Counted from the first letter of the stretch, positions 1-6,590 are shown. The stretch: 7,046 nt of DNA from Verrucomicrobiales bacterium (GCA_002696885.1 NZSO01000073.1:9788-16833); one strand, 5' to 3'. The notes: generated by a model not told the origin, from the sequence alone. Numbers and translations are program-made.

Positions 1-1052
1 CAGAATTAAAATCACTTGAAAAAAGCACCCCAAAAACAATTGAAAATACCAAAAGAGCAAAATCGGTAGCGGACGAACAGTGGCAATATTATCAGAAGAC
101 TGGTCATGCTGAAGCAATACGGGCAACCGAACTTAGCCTACATTTTGCTCAACAAAGTTACGATTATGCGAAAGAGGAATATGAACAACTTCTAAAAATG
201 TATGAAGCCGATGACCTCACCGAAGAAACAGAGGAAATCATTTTAAAGAGGGCAAAAAGCAGTTTTGAGAGAGCCAGTGAATCTCTTCGTCTTTCCAAGA
301 TGAGAATTGATAGAGAGCTTAAAATCAATTTACCAGAAAAGCTTAAATCAAGTAGCGCTCAAAATGAAATGAATGAAATCGCTCACAAAGATGCTATGAT
401 AAATTTACCAAGAGCACTTCAACAAAAGAAATTCAGTTACGAGAAATCAGGCCGTGATCTCAAAAAGATCGAAGATAGTCTCAAGAAAATGAAAGCTGAT
501 CTAAACTCTTTCGATGTCACATCTCCTGTCAATGGGGTACTATTTTATGGCATGAATAAGGATGGTAAATGGCTAACTAGTGCAGCTGTTGGTAAAAAAT
601 TGGTTCCTGGTGGAAAACTTGCTCCTCATGAGGTGTTTATGACGGTTATTGAACATGGGGCACTCAACTTAGTAGCGAGTGTGCCTGAGGCAAAATTAGC
701 AAATCTCAAGGAAGGGATTGATACTCACATCACTCCTGTTTCTAATCCGACACTAAACCTGCGTGGAAAAGTTCAAAGAGTAAGCCGTGTTCCAGGTGCA
801 TACCGCCTAACGGCATCTGTTGATAGCGACAACCACAACCTCTTACCAGGAATGGCTGCTAAACTAAAAATCAATGTAGCAAATTATGATAAAGCGATAA
901 CGGTACCAAATAACCTCATTAATGGGGACACTGTCAAAGTTCTGTTAAATGGTGAAAAGATCGATAAAAAAATCAAAAAAGGCCCATCAGATGGAAAAGT
1001 AACTGTAATACTAGAGGGAATATCCGAAGGCGAAAAAATTGTGGCACAGTAA
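1..1052 (+). CDS. HlyD-family periplasmic adaptor (membrane-fusion protein), 5' end cut by window
   Basis: The frame is open from base 3, so the first internal ATG (198) is not the real start; 349 residues are visible. Membrane-fusion proteins link an inner-membrane transporter to an outer-membrane channel across the periplasm. Visible residues 1 to about 165 are charged, Lys/Glu-rich and helical, as expected for the coiled-coil hairpin. The motif SFDVTSPVNGVLFYG (about nt 507-551) is the returning half of the biotinyl-lipoyl-like domain. It is followed by beta-barrel-like sequence (MTVIEHGALNLVASVPEAKL) and a membrane-proximal end (LLPGMAAKLKINV, then ITVPNNLI). The signal or anchor segment and the first lipoyl half lie before the window. 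No transporter is visible downstream; the next gene, 25 bp on, is an exported toroid protein. The family call is firm; the transported substrate is unknown. Confidence 0.85.
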   Translation, partial: ELKSLEKSTPKTIENTKRAKSVADEQWQYYQKTGHAEAIRATELSLHFAQQSYDYAKEEYEQLLKMYEADDLTEETEEIILKRAKSSFERASESLRLSKMRIDRELKINLPEKLKSSSAQNEMNEIAHKDAMINLPRALQQKKFSYEKSGRDLKKIEDSLKKMKADLNSFDVTSPVNGVLFYGMNKDGKWLTSAAVGKKLVPGGKLAPHEVFMTVIEHGALNLVASVPEAKLANLKEGIDTHITPVSNPTLNLRGKVQRVSRVPGAYRLTASVDSDNHNLLPGMAAKLKINVANYDKAITVPNNLINGDTVKVLLNGEKIDKKIKKGPSDGKVTVILEGISEGEKIVAQ

Positions 1053-1077
1053 TAAAACTTTCGGAAATTTCACAATA

Positions 1078-2265
1078 ATGAAACTCGATAAGACCATCAC
1101 AGATTTGAAGAGTAATATCTTCCTGCTTCCTTTATTCTTAATTTTCTGTATTGATGGATGGGCCGATACAGGAATTCAAAAAGAGAGCAGAGAACCTCCA
1201 GCCAAAGGTGCTATTGAATCATCAATCCGCAAGGGAATCGACTTTCTTGTATCTGATCAAAATAAAAATGGTTCATGGGGATCAGCTAGAAACACGAAAG
1301 GCTTAAATATTTATGCACCGGTTCCAGGTGCTCATGATGCATTTAGGGCGGCTATAACAGCAATGTGCGTGACTGCTCTAATCGAAACAGACGCGGCAAA
1401 AAGTGATATCTCTGCAAAAGAATCTCTAGCGAAGGGAGAGAAATGGTTGCTTGAAAACTTGGGGTCAATTAGAAGGGCTAATCATGATGCTATCTATAAT
1501 GTTTGGGGTCATGCCTATGGAATCTCGGCACTTGTAGCGATGCATAAAAAAGAGGTGTCTGACAATTCAAGAAAGTTAAAAATTGAAGATGCTATTAAGC
1601 ATCAGATTAAAATGCTACAGAAATACGAGAGTGTCGATGGAGGTTGGGGATACTATGACTTTAGGTATCAAACTAAACAACCCTCCTCCTCTTCTATCAG
1701 TTTTACAAACTCAACAGCTCTTGTTGCACTCAAAGCCGCTCAAGAGATTGGAATTGATGTTCCAGAACGCTTAACAAGAAGAGCATTTAATGCAACCAAG
1801 AGACAACAAAAGCCTGACTTTTCTTATGCATATGGGGAGTATCTCAAAATGCGGCCCATGAGAGGAATAAACTTACCGGGAGGAAGTTTAGGAAGATCTC
1901 AAGCATGTAATATTGCGCTCAGGATGTGGGGTGATGAAAAAATCACTGACAAAGTTATGGACACTTGGCTTGACCGGCTGTGGGCAAGAAATGGCTGGCT
2001 TTCTATTGGAAGAAAAAGGCCAATCCCACATGAAAGTTGGTTTGGGGTTGCAGGTTATTTTTATTACTATGGTCATTTTTACGCAGCTCTTTGTATTGAG
2101 TCACTAGAAGACAAAAAGAACGCGAACTACCATAAAGGCCAACTCGCTGCAGTCATTTTACCTCTTCAAGAAAAAGAAGGAAGTTGGTGGGATTACCCCT
2201 TTTATTCTTATCATAGACCGTACGGGACAGCGTTCGCTTTAATGACTCTGAGCCGATGCTTATAG
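1078..2265 (+). CDS. Exported prenyltransferase/squalene-oxidase-repeat (alpha-alpha toroid) protein
   Basis: The protein has 395 residues from ATG 1078. An in-frame TTG at 1039 would overlap the adaptor gene and put 13 extra residues before the signal peptide, so ATG is preferred; only a weak GGAA (1063-1066) precedes it. Residues 11-29 form a hydrophobic segment (NIFLLPLFLIFCI) ending near WADTG, read as a Sec signal peptide. QW-like toroid repeats are visible: FLVSDQNKNGSWG (57-68), QKYESVDGGWGYYDF (181-195) with the partner helix SFTNSTALVALKAA (208-221), and LQEKEGSWW (363-371) followed by PYGTAFALMTL (381-391). The squalene-hopene cyclase acid motif DxDD is not seen and the length fits one toroid domain rather than two, so a terpene cyclase activity is unlikely. 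No Asp/Cys/His zinc set like that of protein prenyltransferases was recognised. The role is unknown: possibly a periplasmic binding or scaffold protein working with the adaptor encoded upstream. Confidence 0.85.
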   Translation: MKLDKTITDLKSNIFLLPLFLIFCIDGWADTGIQKESREPPAKGAIESSIRKGIDFLVSDQNKNGSWGSARNTKGLNIYAPVPGAHDAFRAAITAMCVTALIETDAAKSDISAKESLAKGEKWLLENLGSIRRANHDAIYNVWGHAYGISALVAMHKKEVSDNSRKLKIEDAIKHQIKMLQKYESVDGGWGYYDFRYQTKQPSSSSISFTNSTALVALKAAQEIGIDVPERLTRRAFNATKRQQKPDFSYAYGEYLKMRPMRGINLPGGSLGRSQACNIALRMWGDEKITDKVMDTWLDRLWARNGWLSIGRKRPIPHESWFGVAGYFYYYGHFYAALCIESLEDKKNANYHKGQLAAVILPLQEKEGSWWDYPFYSYHRPYGTAFALMTLSRCL

Positions 2266-2272
2266 GCCTTAT

Positions 2273-3643
2273 TTAGTTATCAAACTGTGCAACCATACTA
2301 CTAATAGTTGCTTTGGCATCTCCGTAAATCATTCGACAATTTTCTCTAAAAAACAGAGTATTTACGATACCTGAGTAACCTGCACCCTGCCCCCTCTTCA
2401 AAACAAAAACAGATTTGGCTTGGTGTGCATTCACAATAGGCATGCCGAAAATTGGGCTACTTTCATCCTCAATTGCGGCAGGATTAACGACGTCATTAGC
2501 TCCTATTATAATCGCAACATCTACCGTAGGCATAATCGAATTAACTTCCTCCATTTCACATAATTGATCATAAGGGACATCCGCTTCGGCTAAAAGAACA
2601 TTCATATGTCCAGGCATTCTACCTGCAACAGGATGAACAGCGTGTCTAACTTCTGCTCCATTTTTTTCAAGTATTTCAGATAATTCTTTAACAACATGTT
2701 GAGCCTGAGCAACAGCCATTCCATAACCAGGCACAAAAACCACATTCTGAGCTGCCTCCAAAACATAATAGGAATCTTCAACACTCAATGCTTTCATTTC
2801 CCCTTCTACTTCTGAACCTGAAGCAGTATCACCGGATCCAAATCCTCCGAACAATACATTAATAAGACTTCTGTTCATAGCCTTACACATGATGATACTA
2901 AGAATTAAACCACTTGCTCCTACTAAACATCCAGCAACGACAAGAACGGTATTCATTATGACAAAACCAGCTGCAGCTGCACCCAATCCTGAAAAAGAAT
3001 TCAGCAGAGCAATGACAACAGGCATGTCTCCACCTCCGATTGGAATTACACCAAGAACCCCGATCAAAAGCGCAAGACCTATTAATAGCCAAACCAACAA
3101 AGAACTATTTTCACCGACATTAAAGACCAAAAGAAATCCAGCCAAAATAGCACCAGTCATCACCAGTAAGTTGATTAATTTCTGTAATGGAAAGACAACT
3201 GCATTACCGCCAATTTTTCCTGATAGTTTTAGATATGCGATTATTGAACCAGAAAAAGTAATTCCTCCGATTAATAAGGCTATAAATACCACAAAATATA
3301 AAAACCAATCAGCCTCGGCGCTTTTTTCAAACTCGGACCAGCCCACTAACAAACTCGCTAAACCTCCGAAGCCATTAAAGAGAGCCACAAGTTCTGGCAT
3401 CCCTGTCATTTGGACTCGTTTAGCAGCTATTAATCCAACCAAACCACCAATAACCAAACCTAAAGTAATGAATCGATAATCAAGCCCACTTCTCAAAAGT
3501 GTGACGATGATGGCAATAAGCATACCGAGGGAGGAAATTCTATTTCCTCGAACTGCAGTAGATGCAGAGCCTAACATCTTAATTCCCATTATAAAGAGAA
3601 TAGCCGCAAAGATATAGGCAACGTTTATCAGATTATCCTGCAT
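2273..3643 (-). CDS. pntB: NAD(P) transhydrogenase subunit beta (membrane domain plus NADP(H)-binding domain III)
   Basis: PntB forms part of the proton channel and binds NADP(H), coupling inward proton flow to hydride transfer from NADH to NADP+. The 456 residues match the usual length (about 460). Residues 1 to about 265 are a multi-span membrane domain including MPELVALFNGFGGL (82-95), GGDMPVVIALLNSFSGL (204-220) and IMCKAMNRS (251-259). Asp206 and Asn215 match E. coli Asp213 and Asn222; Asn90 stands where E. coli has His91. Domain III carries GYGMAVAQAQ (307-316), HPVAGRMPGHMNVLLAEA (337-354), GANDVVNPAA (381-390) and GDAK (441-444). The loop that binds the NADP 2'-phosphate reads KRGQGAGYSG (416-425) instead of the usual KRSM-type sequence. 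It is the last gene of the operon, 34 bp after pntA2; no Shine-Dalgarno sequence precedes the ATG, only an A-rich stretch. Its stop lies 7 bp from that of the convergent toroid gene. Confidence 0.97.
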   Translation of the reverse strand: MQDNLINVAYIFAAILFIMGIKMLGSASTAVRGNRISSLGMLIAIIVTLLRSGLDYRFITLGLVIGGLVGLIAAKRVQMTGMPELVALFNGFGGLASLLVGWSEFEKSAEADWFLYFVVFIALLIGGITFSGSIIAYLKLSGKIGGNAVVFPLQKLINLLVMTGAILAGFLLVFNVGENSSLLVWLLIGLALLIGVLGVIPIGGGDMPVVIALLNSFSGLGAAAAGFVIMNTVLVVAGCLVGASGLILSIIMCKAMNRSLINVLFGGFGSGDTASGSEVEGEMKALSVEDSYYVLEAAQNVVFVPGYGMAVAQAQHVVKELSEILEKNGAEVRHAVHPVAGRMPGHMNVLLAEADVPYDQLCEMEEVNSIMPTVDVAIIIGANDVVNPAAIEDESSPIFGMPIVNAHQAKSVFVLKRGQGAGYSGIVNTLFFRENCRMIYGDAKATISSMVAQFDN

Positions 3644-3677
3644 GTTTTTTAGTTATAATTTTTCCTTGGATTGATAT

Positions 3678-3962
3678 TTATTTATCTTTTTTTGCTTTAA
3701 ACATAGAAAGCATCCGATCAGTAACAAAATACCCCCCCACAACATTAATTGTAGCTAATACAAGAGCCGCGAATCCAAGCCATTTGGAAAAATCATTATT
3801 CATCTGACCCGTCGCTATCAACGCCCCCACTATAGTGATGCCTGAAATCGCATTGGATCCTGACATTAGTGGGGTGTGCAATTGAGAAGGAACCTTAGAA
3901 ATTAATTCAAATCCTAAAAAAGCCGCCAATACAAATGTAAATAGTAGTAATATGATTTCCAT
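3678..3962 (-). CDS. pntA2: NAD(P) transhydrogenase subunit alpha, part 2 (small membrane subunit)
   Basis: This 94-residue inner-membrane protein matches the C-terminal membrane part of E. coli PntA (domain IIa), encoded as a separate gene in Rhodospirillum-type three-subunit transhydrogenases. Residues 1-20 are a hydrophobic span, followed by the signature KVPSQLHTPLMSGSNAISG (23-41), a second span (about 42-52), and a third (about 61-81, ending GGYFVTDRML). His29 in LHTPLMS corresponds to the histidine placed near the proton channel in the Thermus transhydrogenase structure (known for the family). It lies 16 bp after pntA1 and 34 bp before pntB, which implies one transcript. No Shine-Dalgarno sequence precedes the ATG. 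Codons for VGG (75-77) contain a run of seven G on the coding strand (C7 at 3732-3738), a potential slippage point, but the frame is intact. The gene is also called pntAB in some annotations. Confidence 0.96.
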   Translation of the reverse strand: MEIILLLFTFVLAAFLGFELISKVPSQLHTPLMSGSNAISGITIVGALIATGQMNNDFSKWLGFAALVLATINVVGGYFVTDRMLSMFKAKKDK

Positions 3963-3978
3963 TTTGGTTTTTTATTAG

Positions 3979-5109
3979 TTAATCAATAAATTTTTCATGA
4001 ACTATTTTTTTATTATTAGTCAAAACGCATCCAGAAAGAATCTCGTCACCTAGATCAAGGTTGATTTTTTTTTCTTCTTCGTTCCAAAAATGCTCAATGA
4101 AGCTTCCGAGGTTTGCCGAAAAAACCTGGCTAGCATGATGGGACGCCATACTCTCAAAATTACTTAAACCAATTATCCTAACTCCATTGTTAGTTACAAA
4201 TTCTTCATCCAATACAGTACCTTCCACATTACCGCCGGTCTCCGCAGCTAGATCAACTACAATACTTCCATGCTTCATCCTATCGACAACATCAGTCTTT
4301 AAGAGAATTGGAGAACGTCTGCCAAAGACTTTCGCCGTCGTAATTACTACATCTGAGTCCTCACAGACCTTGGCCTGCGCTTCTCTTTGTTTATCTAGTT
4401 GTTCGGGGGTTAGTTCTTTAGCATAAACCTGACCTTCCTCATTAGCATTCTCACCAAGTTCAATGCGCAAGGCCTTAGCTCCCAATGATTCGGCCTGTTC
4501 TAAAGCCTCTTGTCTTACATCAAAGGCGGTAACACGAGCTCCTAAACGCTTTGCAGTGGCAATCGCTTGTAATCCAGCAACACCTATACCGATAATGAAA
4601 AACTTTGCAGGAGAGATCGTTCCCGCCGGGGTCATCATCATTGGTAGAACTTTATCAAGTTTTTCTGCAGCGTAAATAACCGAAGTATATCCTGAAATAT
4701 TAGCTTGAGAGCTCAGCGCATCCATTTTCTGAGCCAGAGTTGTTCTCGGAATCATTTCAAGACTAATTGAAGTAATGCCTTGAGAAGCCATCAATTCTAG
4801 CAAATCAGAATCATTAAAAGGATCTAAAAAACTCAAGTGGATGCAACCTTCTTTCGTTATCTTTATTTCATCTATAGAGGGTTTTCTTACCCTGAAAATA
4901 ATATCGGATTCAGAAAGAGCTTTTGTTCTATCTGTGGTCAGCTGGGCACCAGATTCAAGATATTCCTTATCAGGATAATTACTTAACTCACCTATACCCT
5001 TCTCCACGATTATAGTAATCCCCTTGTCAACCAACCTTTTGGCTGTTACAGGTGTAATTGCTGCGCGGGCCTCTCGACTATCTATCTCTTTGGGAGCAAA
5101 AAGTATCAT
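3979..5109 (-). CDS. pntA1: NAD(P) transhydrogenase subunit alpha, part 1 (NAD(H)-binding domain I)
   Basis: This 376-residue soluble subunit binds NAD(H) on the cytoplasmic face and passes hydride to domain III of PntB. It has the alanine dehydrogenase/PNT fold. The N-terminal lobe starts with APKEIDSREARAAITP (5-20). The family's RQD loop is intact: Arg122, Gln127 and Asp130 in PRTTLAQKMD, followed by ALSSQANISGY (131-141). The Rossmann motif is GIGVAGLQAIATAKRLGA (174-191), with Asp197 at the end of the next strand for the NAD ribose. The mobile-loop tyrosine is Tyr229 (VYAKELTPE). The segment TTAKVFGRRSPILL (257-270) departs from the more usual TTALIPGRPAPVL pattern. The length and the absence of membrane spans fit the split, three-subunit type. 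The start agrees with the family N-terminus; no Shine-Dalgarno sequence precedes it. A run of nine A on the coding strand (T9 at 4065-4073) lies near the C-terminus in EEEKKIN. Confidence 0.97.
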   Translation of the reverse strand: MILFAPKEIDSREARAAITPVTAKRLVDKGITIIVEKGIGELSNYPDKEYLESGAQLTTDRTKALSESDIIFRVRKPSIDEIKITKEGCIHLSFLDPFNDSDLLELMASQGITSISLEMIPRTTLAQKMDALSSQANISGYTSVIYAAEKLDKVLPMMMTPAGTISPAKFFIIGIGVAGLQAIATAKRLGARVTAFDVRQEALEQAESLGAKALRIELGENANEEGQVYAKELTPEQLDKQREAQAKVCEDSDVVITTAKVFGRRSPILLKTDVVDRMKHGSIVVDLAAETGGNVEGTVLDEEFVTNNGVRIIGLSNFESMASHHASQVFSANLGSFIEHFWNEEEKKINLDLGDEILSGCVLTNNKKIVHEKFID

Positions 5110-5112
5110 GCA

Positions 5113-5141
5113 ATTATGTTCTTATGCAGTTGCAATGCCAA
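5113..5141 (-). promoter_or_regulatory. Candidate sigma70-type promoter for pntA1-pntA2-pntB
   Basis: On the minus strand the sequence reads TTGGCA, 17 bp, CATAAT, each hexamer one mismatch from consensus. The weak point is its position: the -10 element ends 3 bp before the pntA1 ATG, so a typical start point would fall at or just inside the first codon. It would work only for a leaderless message with an unusually short -10 to start distance. Confidence 0.25.
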
Positions 5142-5166
5142 ACTAACCTTGAAATTTAATTTGTCG

Positions 5167-5192
5167 ATACTAAGTAAATTATTCTTTAGTAT
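5167..5192. repeat. Operator-like inverted repeat in the divergent region
   Basis: ATACTAA (5167-5173) and TTAGTAT (5186-5192) are perfect inverted 7-mers separated by 12 bp. The symmetry can be extended one step inward only by a G-T pair. The centre near 5179 lies between the two divergent genes, where a dimeric regulator could affect both. As an RNA hairpin it would be weak and has no T-tract. Confidence 0.4.
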
Positions 5193-5232
5193 TAATTATC
5201 AAATTAGGGAGATTGCTTACACTAATGGAAAT

Positions 5233-6066
5233 ATGAGAAATATAATAGAAATAACAATCTGGATTACATCATTTAGCTACATGTTAGCCTCGTGCTCAAC
5301 TGTGGCCAAAGATTCATCAATACAAAGAATAAATGATACCGACAGAACAGAATCTGGAATCTCAATTTCATCAAAAGAGGCTAATTCAATAGGCAAAAAA
5401 ATATGGATCAACGAATGTGGTGGCACTGTAGAGGGACTAACATCGTGGAATAAAGGAGAATATTTCGCTTCTTTAGGAATTGGACATTTTATTTGGTACC
5501 ATAAGAAGAAGAGAGGTCCTTATGAAGAAAGCTTTCCTAAACTGGTAAAATTTTTGGTTTCTAGAGGAGTCAAAGTACCAAAATTTGTCTTCAACCAGAA
5601 CTGTCCTTGGGAGACAAGAGAAGATTTTATCAGATCTAAAAATTCCTCTAAAATGATTGAATTAAGGAACCTACTTTATGGGACCATTCCACTTCAGACC
5701 GAGTTTATTCTGTTGAGACTTGAAAATGCCCTTCCTCAAATGCTGTCCGCAATTTCTGATAAAAGCAGGAGAGGTGTTCATTCAAATTTTTATAAGTTAA
5801 CAGATACGGCAAAAGGGAAATATGTCTTAATGGATTACATTAACTTTAAGGGTGAAGGCACCAAAAAAAGTGAACGCTATAATGGTAAAGGGTGGGGAAT
5901 GTTGCAAGTGCTTGAAGTAATGAATAGAAATGCAACAACAGAAAGTGCTCCAAAAGAGTTTGCTTTGGCCGCAGAGAAAATACTAATCAGAAGAGTTAAA
6001 AATGCACCTAAAGATGAATCACGATGGATCAAAGGGTGGCAAAATCGTTTAAAAACCTATCATTAA
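5233..6066 (+). CDS. Unrecognised lipoprotein with T4-lysozyme-like motifs
   Basis: The protein has 277 residues from ATG 5233. The longer frame from ATG 5116 is not used because the signal sequence begins at 5233. Residues 2-21 form a lipoprotein signal with lipobox LASC (18-21), so Cys21 would be lipidated; the n-region has only one Arg and the signal is somewhat atypical. A Ser/Asn-rich linker (about 22-53) follows. The core contains KKIWINECGGTVEGLTSWN (55-73) and EYFASLGIGHFIWY (76-89). In T4 lysozyme a catalytic Glu (Glu11, in DEG) is followed about 20 residues on by TIGIGH; here Glu61 is followed by SLGIGH with a gap of 24. The C-terminal part, LMDYINFKGEG (199-209), GKGWGMLQVLEVM (218-230) and RWIKGWQNRLKTY (264-276), resembles the C-lobe pattern of that fold. 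A peptidoglycan-cleaving role is inference only. It is flanked by pnt and ndk, to which it has no evident link. A purine-rich AGGGAGA (5206-5212) lies too far upstream to be a normal ribosome site. Confidence 0.8.
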   Translation: MRNIIEITIWITSFSYMLASCSTVAKDSSIQRINDTDRTESGISISSKEANSIGKKIWINECGGTVEGLTSWNKGEYFASLGIGHFIWYHKKKRGPYEESFPKLVKFLVSRGVKVPKFVFNQNCPWETREDFIRSKNSSKMIELRNLLYGTIPLQTEFILLRLENALPQMLSAISDKSRRGVHSNFYKLTDTAKGKYVLMDYINFKGEGTKKSERYNGKGWGMLQVLEVMNRNATTESAPKEFALAAEKILIRRVKNAPKDESRWIKGWQNRLKTYH

Positions 6067-6086
6067 ATGAATCGTATATTAAATCT

Positions 6087-6130
6087 TTGAATGCCTTTTT
6101 GACATTTACATATCATGAGGCATCTATAGT
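6087..6130 (+). promoter_or_regulatory. Candidate promoter region for ndk
   Basis: A perfect -35 hexamer TTGACA lies at 6099-6104, but the nearest good -10, TATAGT (6125-6130), leaves a 20-bp spacer, longer than optimal. An alternative pair is TTGAAT (6087-6092) with TATCAT (6111-6116) and an 18-bp spacer. Either would give a leader of roughly 15-30 bases before the ndk ATG at 6151. Confidence 0.3.
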
Positions 6131-6150
6131 TGAATTACCACAAACTAAAA

Positions 6151-6576
6151 ATGTCCAAAGAAACTACCCTAGTCCTTTTCAAAACAGATTGCGTTCAAAA
6201 TAAATTAGTCGGCGAAATTTTAAATCGCTTTGAGAAAGAGGAATTTACGATTAGAGGGATGAAAATGATTCAACTTTCGACCGAGTTACTCGAAGAACAT
6301 TATTCCCACATCGCAGACAGACCATTCTTTCCTGAGATTGTCGAATTCATGCAAGCTTCTCCTGTGATTGCATTGGCTCTTGAAGGAGATGATGCTGTCG
6401 CAAGAGTCAGGGATTTACTTGGACCTACTAATTCCGACGAGGCTGAAAAAGGCACCATCAGAGGTGATTTCGGAGTAGGCACTATGAAAAATGTTTGCCA
6501 TGCCTCGGATTCTGTTGAATCTGCCAATACTGAATTGGATCGATTTTTCGATAAAAGCGAAATCTTCGAATACTAA
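6151..6576 (+). CDS. ndk: Nucleoside diphosphate kinase
   Basis: Ndk moves the gamma phosphate from ATP to NDPs through a phosphohistidine and so balances NTP and dNTP pools in the cytoplasm. ATG 6151 gives 141 residues, the normal bacterial length; an in-frame TTG at 6130 would add seven unconserved residues. All catalytic residues are present: Lys11, Tyr51, Phe59, Arg87, Thr93, Arg104, Asn114 and the phosphorylated His117 in NVCHASDS (114-121). The usual KPD near the N-terminus is KTD (11-13), a tolerated-looking change. The signature segments RPFFPEIVEFM (57-67) and GPTNSDEAEKGTIRGDF (91-107) fit the family. The start is preceded by CAAACTAAAA with no Shine-Dalgarno sequence. It lies 84 bp after the lipoprotein gene and probably has its own promoter. 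Confidence 0.97.
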   Translation: MSKETTLVLFKTDCVQNKLVGEILNRFEKEEFTIRGMKMIQLSTELLEEHYSHIADRPFFPEIVEFMQASPVIALALEGDDAVARVRDLLGPTNSDEAEKGTIRGDFGVGTMKNVCHASDSVESANTELDRFFDKSEIFEY

Positions 6577-6590
6577 TTTCTCCACTGTAC

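Larger units (their letters stand above)
5110..5232. promoter_or_regulatory. Divergent intergenic control region between pntA1 and the lipoprotein gene
   Basis: This 123-bp AT-rich gap must hold the promoters for the leftward pnt operon and, most likely, for the rightward lipoprotein gene. On the minus strand a TTGGCA (5141-5136) and CATAAT (5118-5113) pair has an ideal 17-bp spacer, but it ends only 3 bp before the pntA1 start. On the plus strand TTGAAA (5149-5154) and TTTAAT (5155-5160) are sigma70-like hexamers without a well-spaced partner. The rightward start point therefore stays undecided. An operator-like dyad sits in the middle. Confidence 0.5.

Noticed and set aside
198..200. ATG as the start of the adaptor gene
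   Set aside because: The frame stays open to the window edge and the upstream 65 residues continue the same Lys/Glu-rich helix, so this is an internal methionine.
1039..1077. TTG start for the toroid gene
   Set aside because: It overlaps the end of the adaptor gene and puts polar residues ahead of a normal signal peptide that begins at ATG 1078.
1583..2107. Short frames of 62-64 codons inside the toroid gene on both strands
   Set aside because: They are out-of-frame shadows of a conserved gene with no start signals or domain features.
2889..3479. 196-codon open frame on the plus strand, antisense to pntB
   Set aside because: It is the mirror of pntB codons: the product is rich in Pro, Lys, Thr and Ile with no domain, and pntB on the other strand is an unmistakable conserved protein.
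5116..5232. 39-residue N-terminal extension of the lipoprotein gene
   Set aside because: It would place a long polar and hydrophobic leader before a signal sequence with a lipobox, and would occupy the divergent promoter region. ATG 5233 is the natural start.
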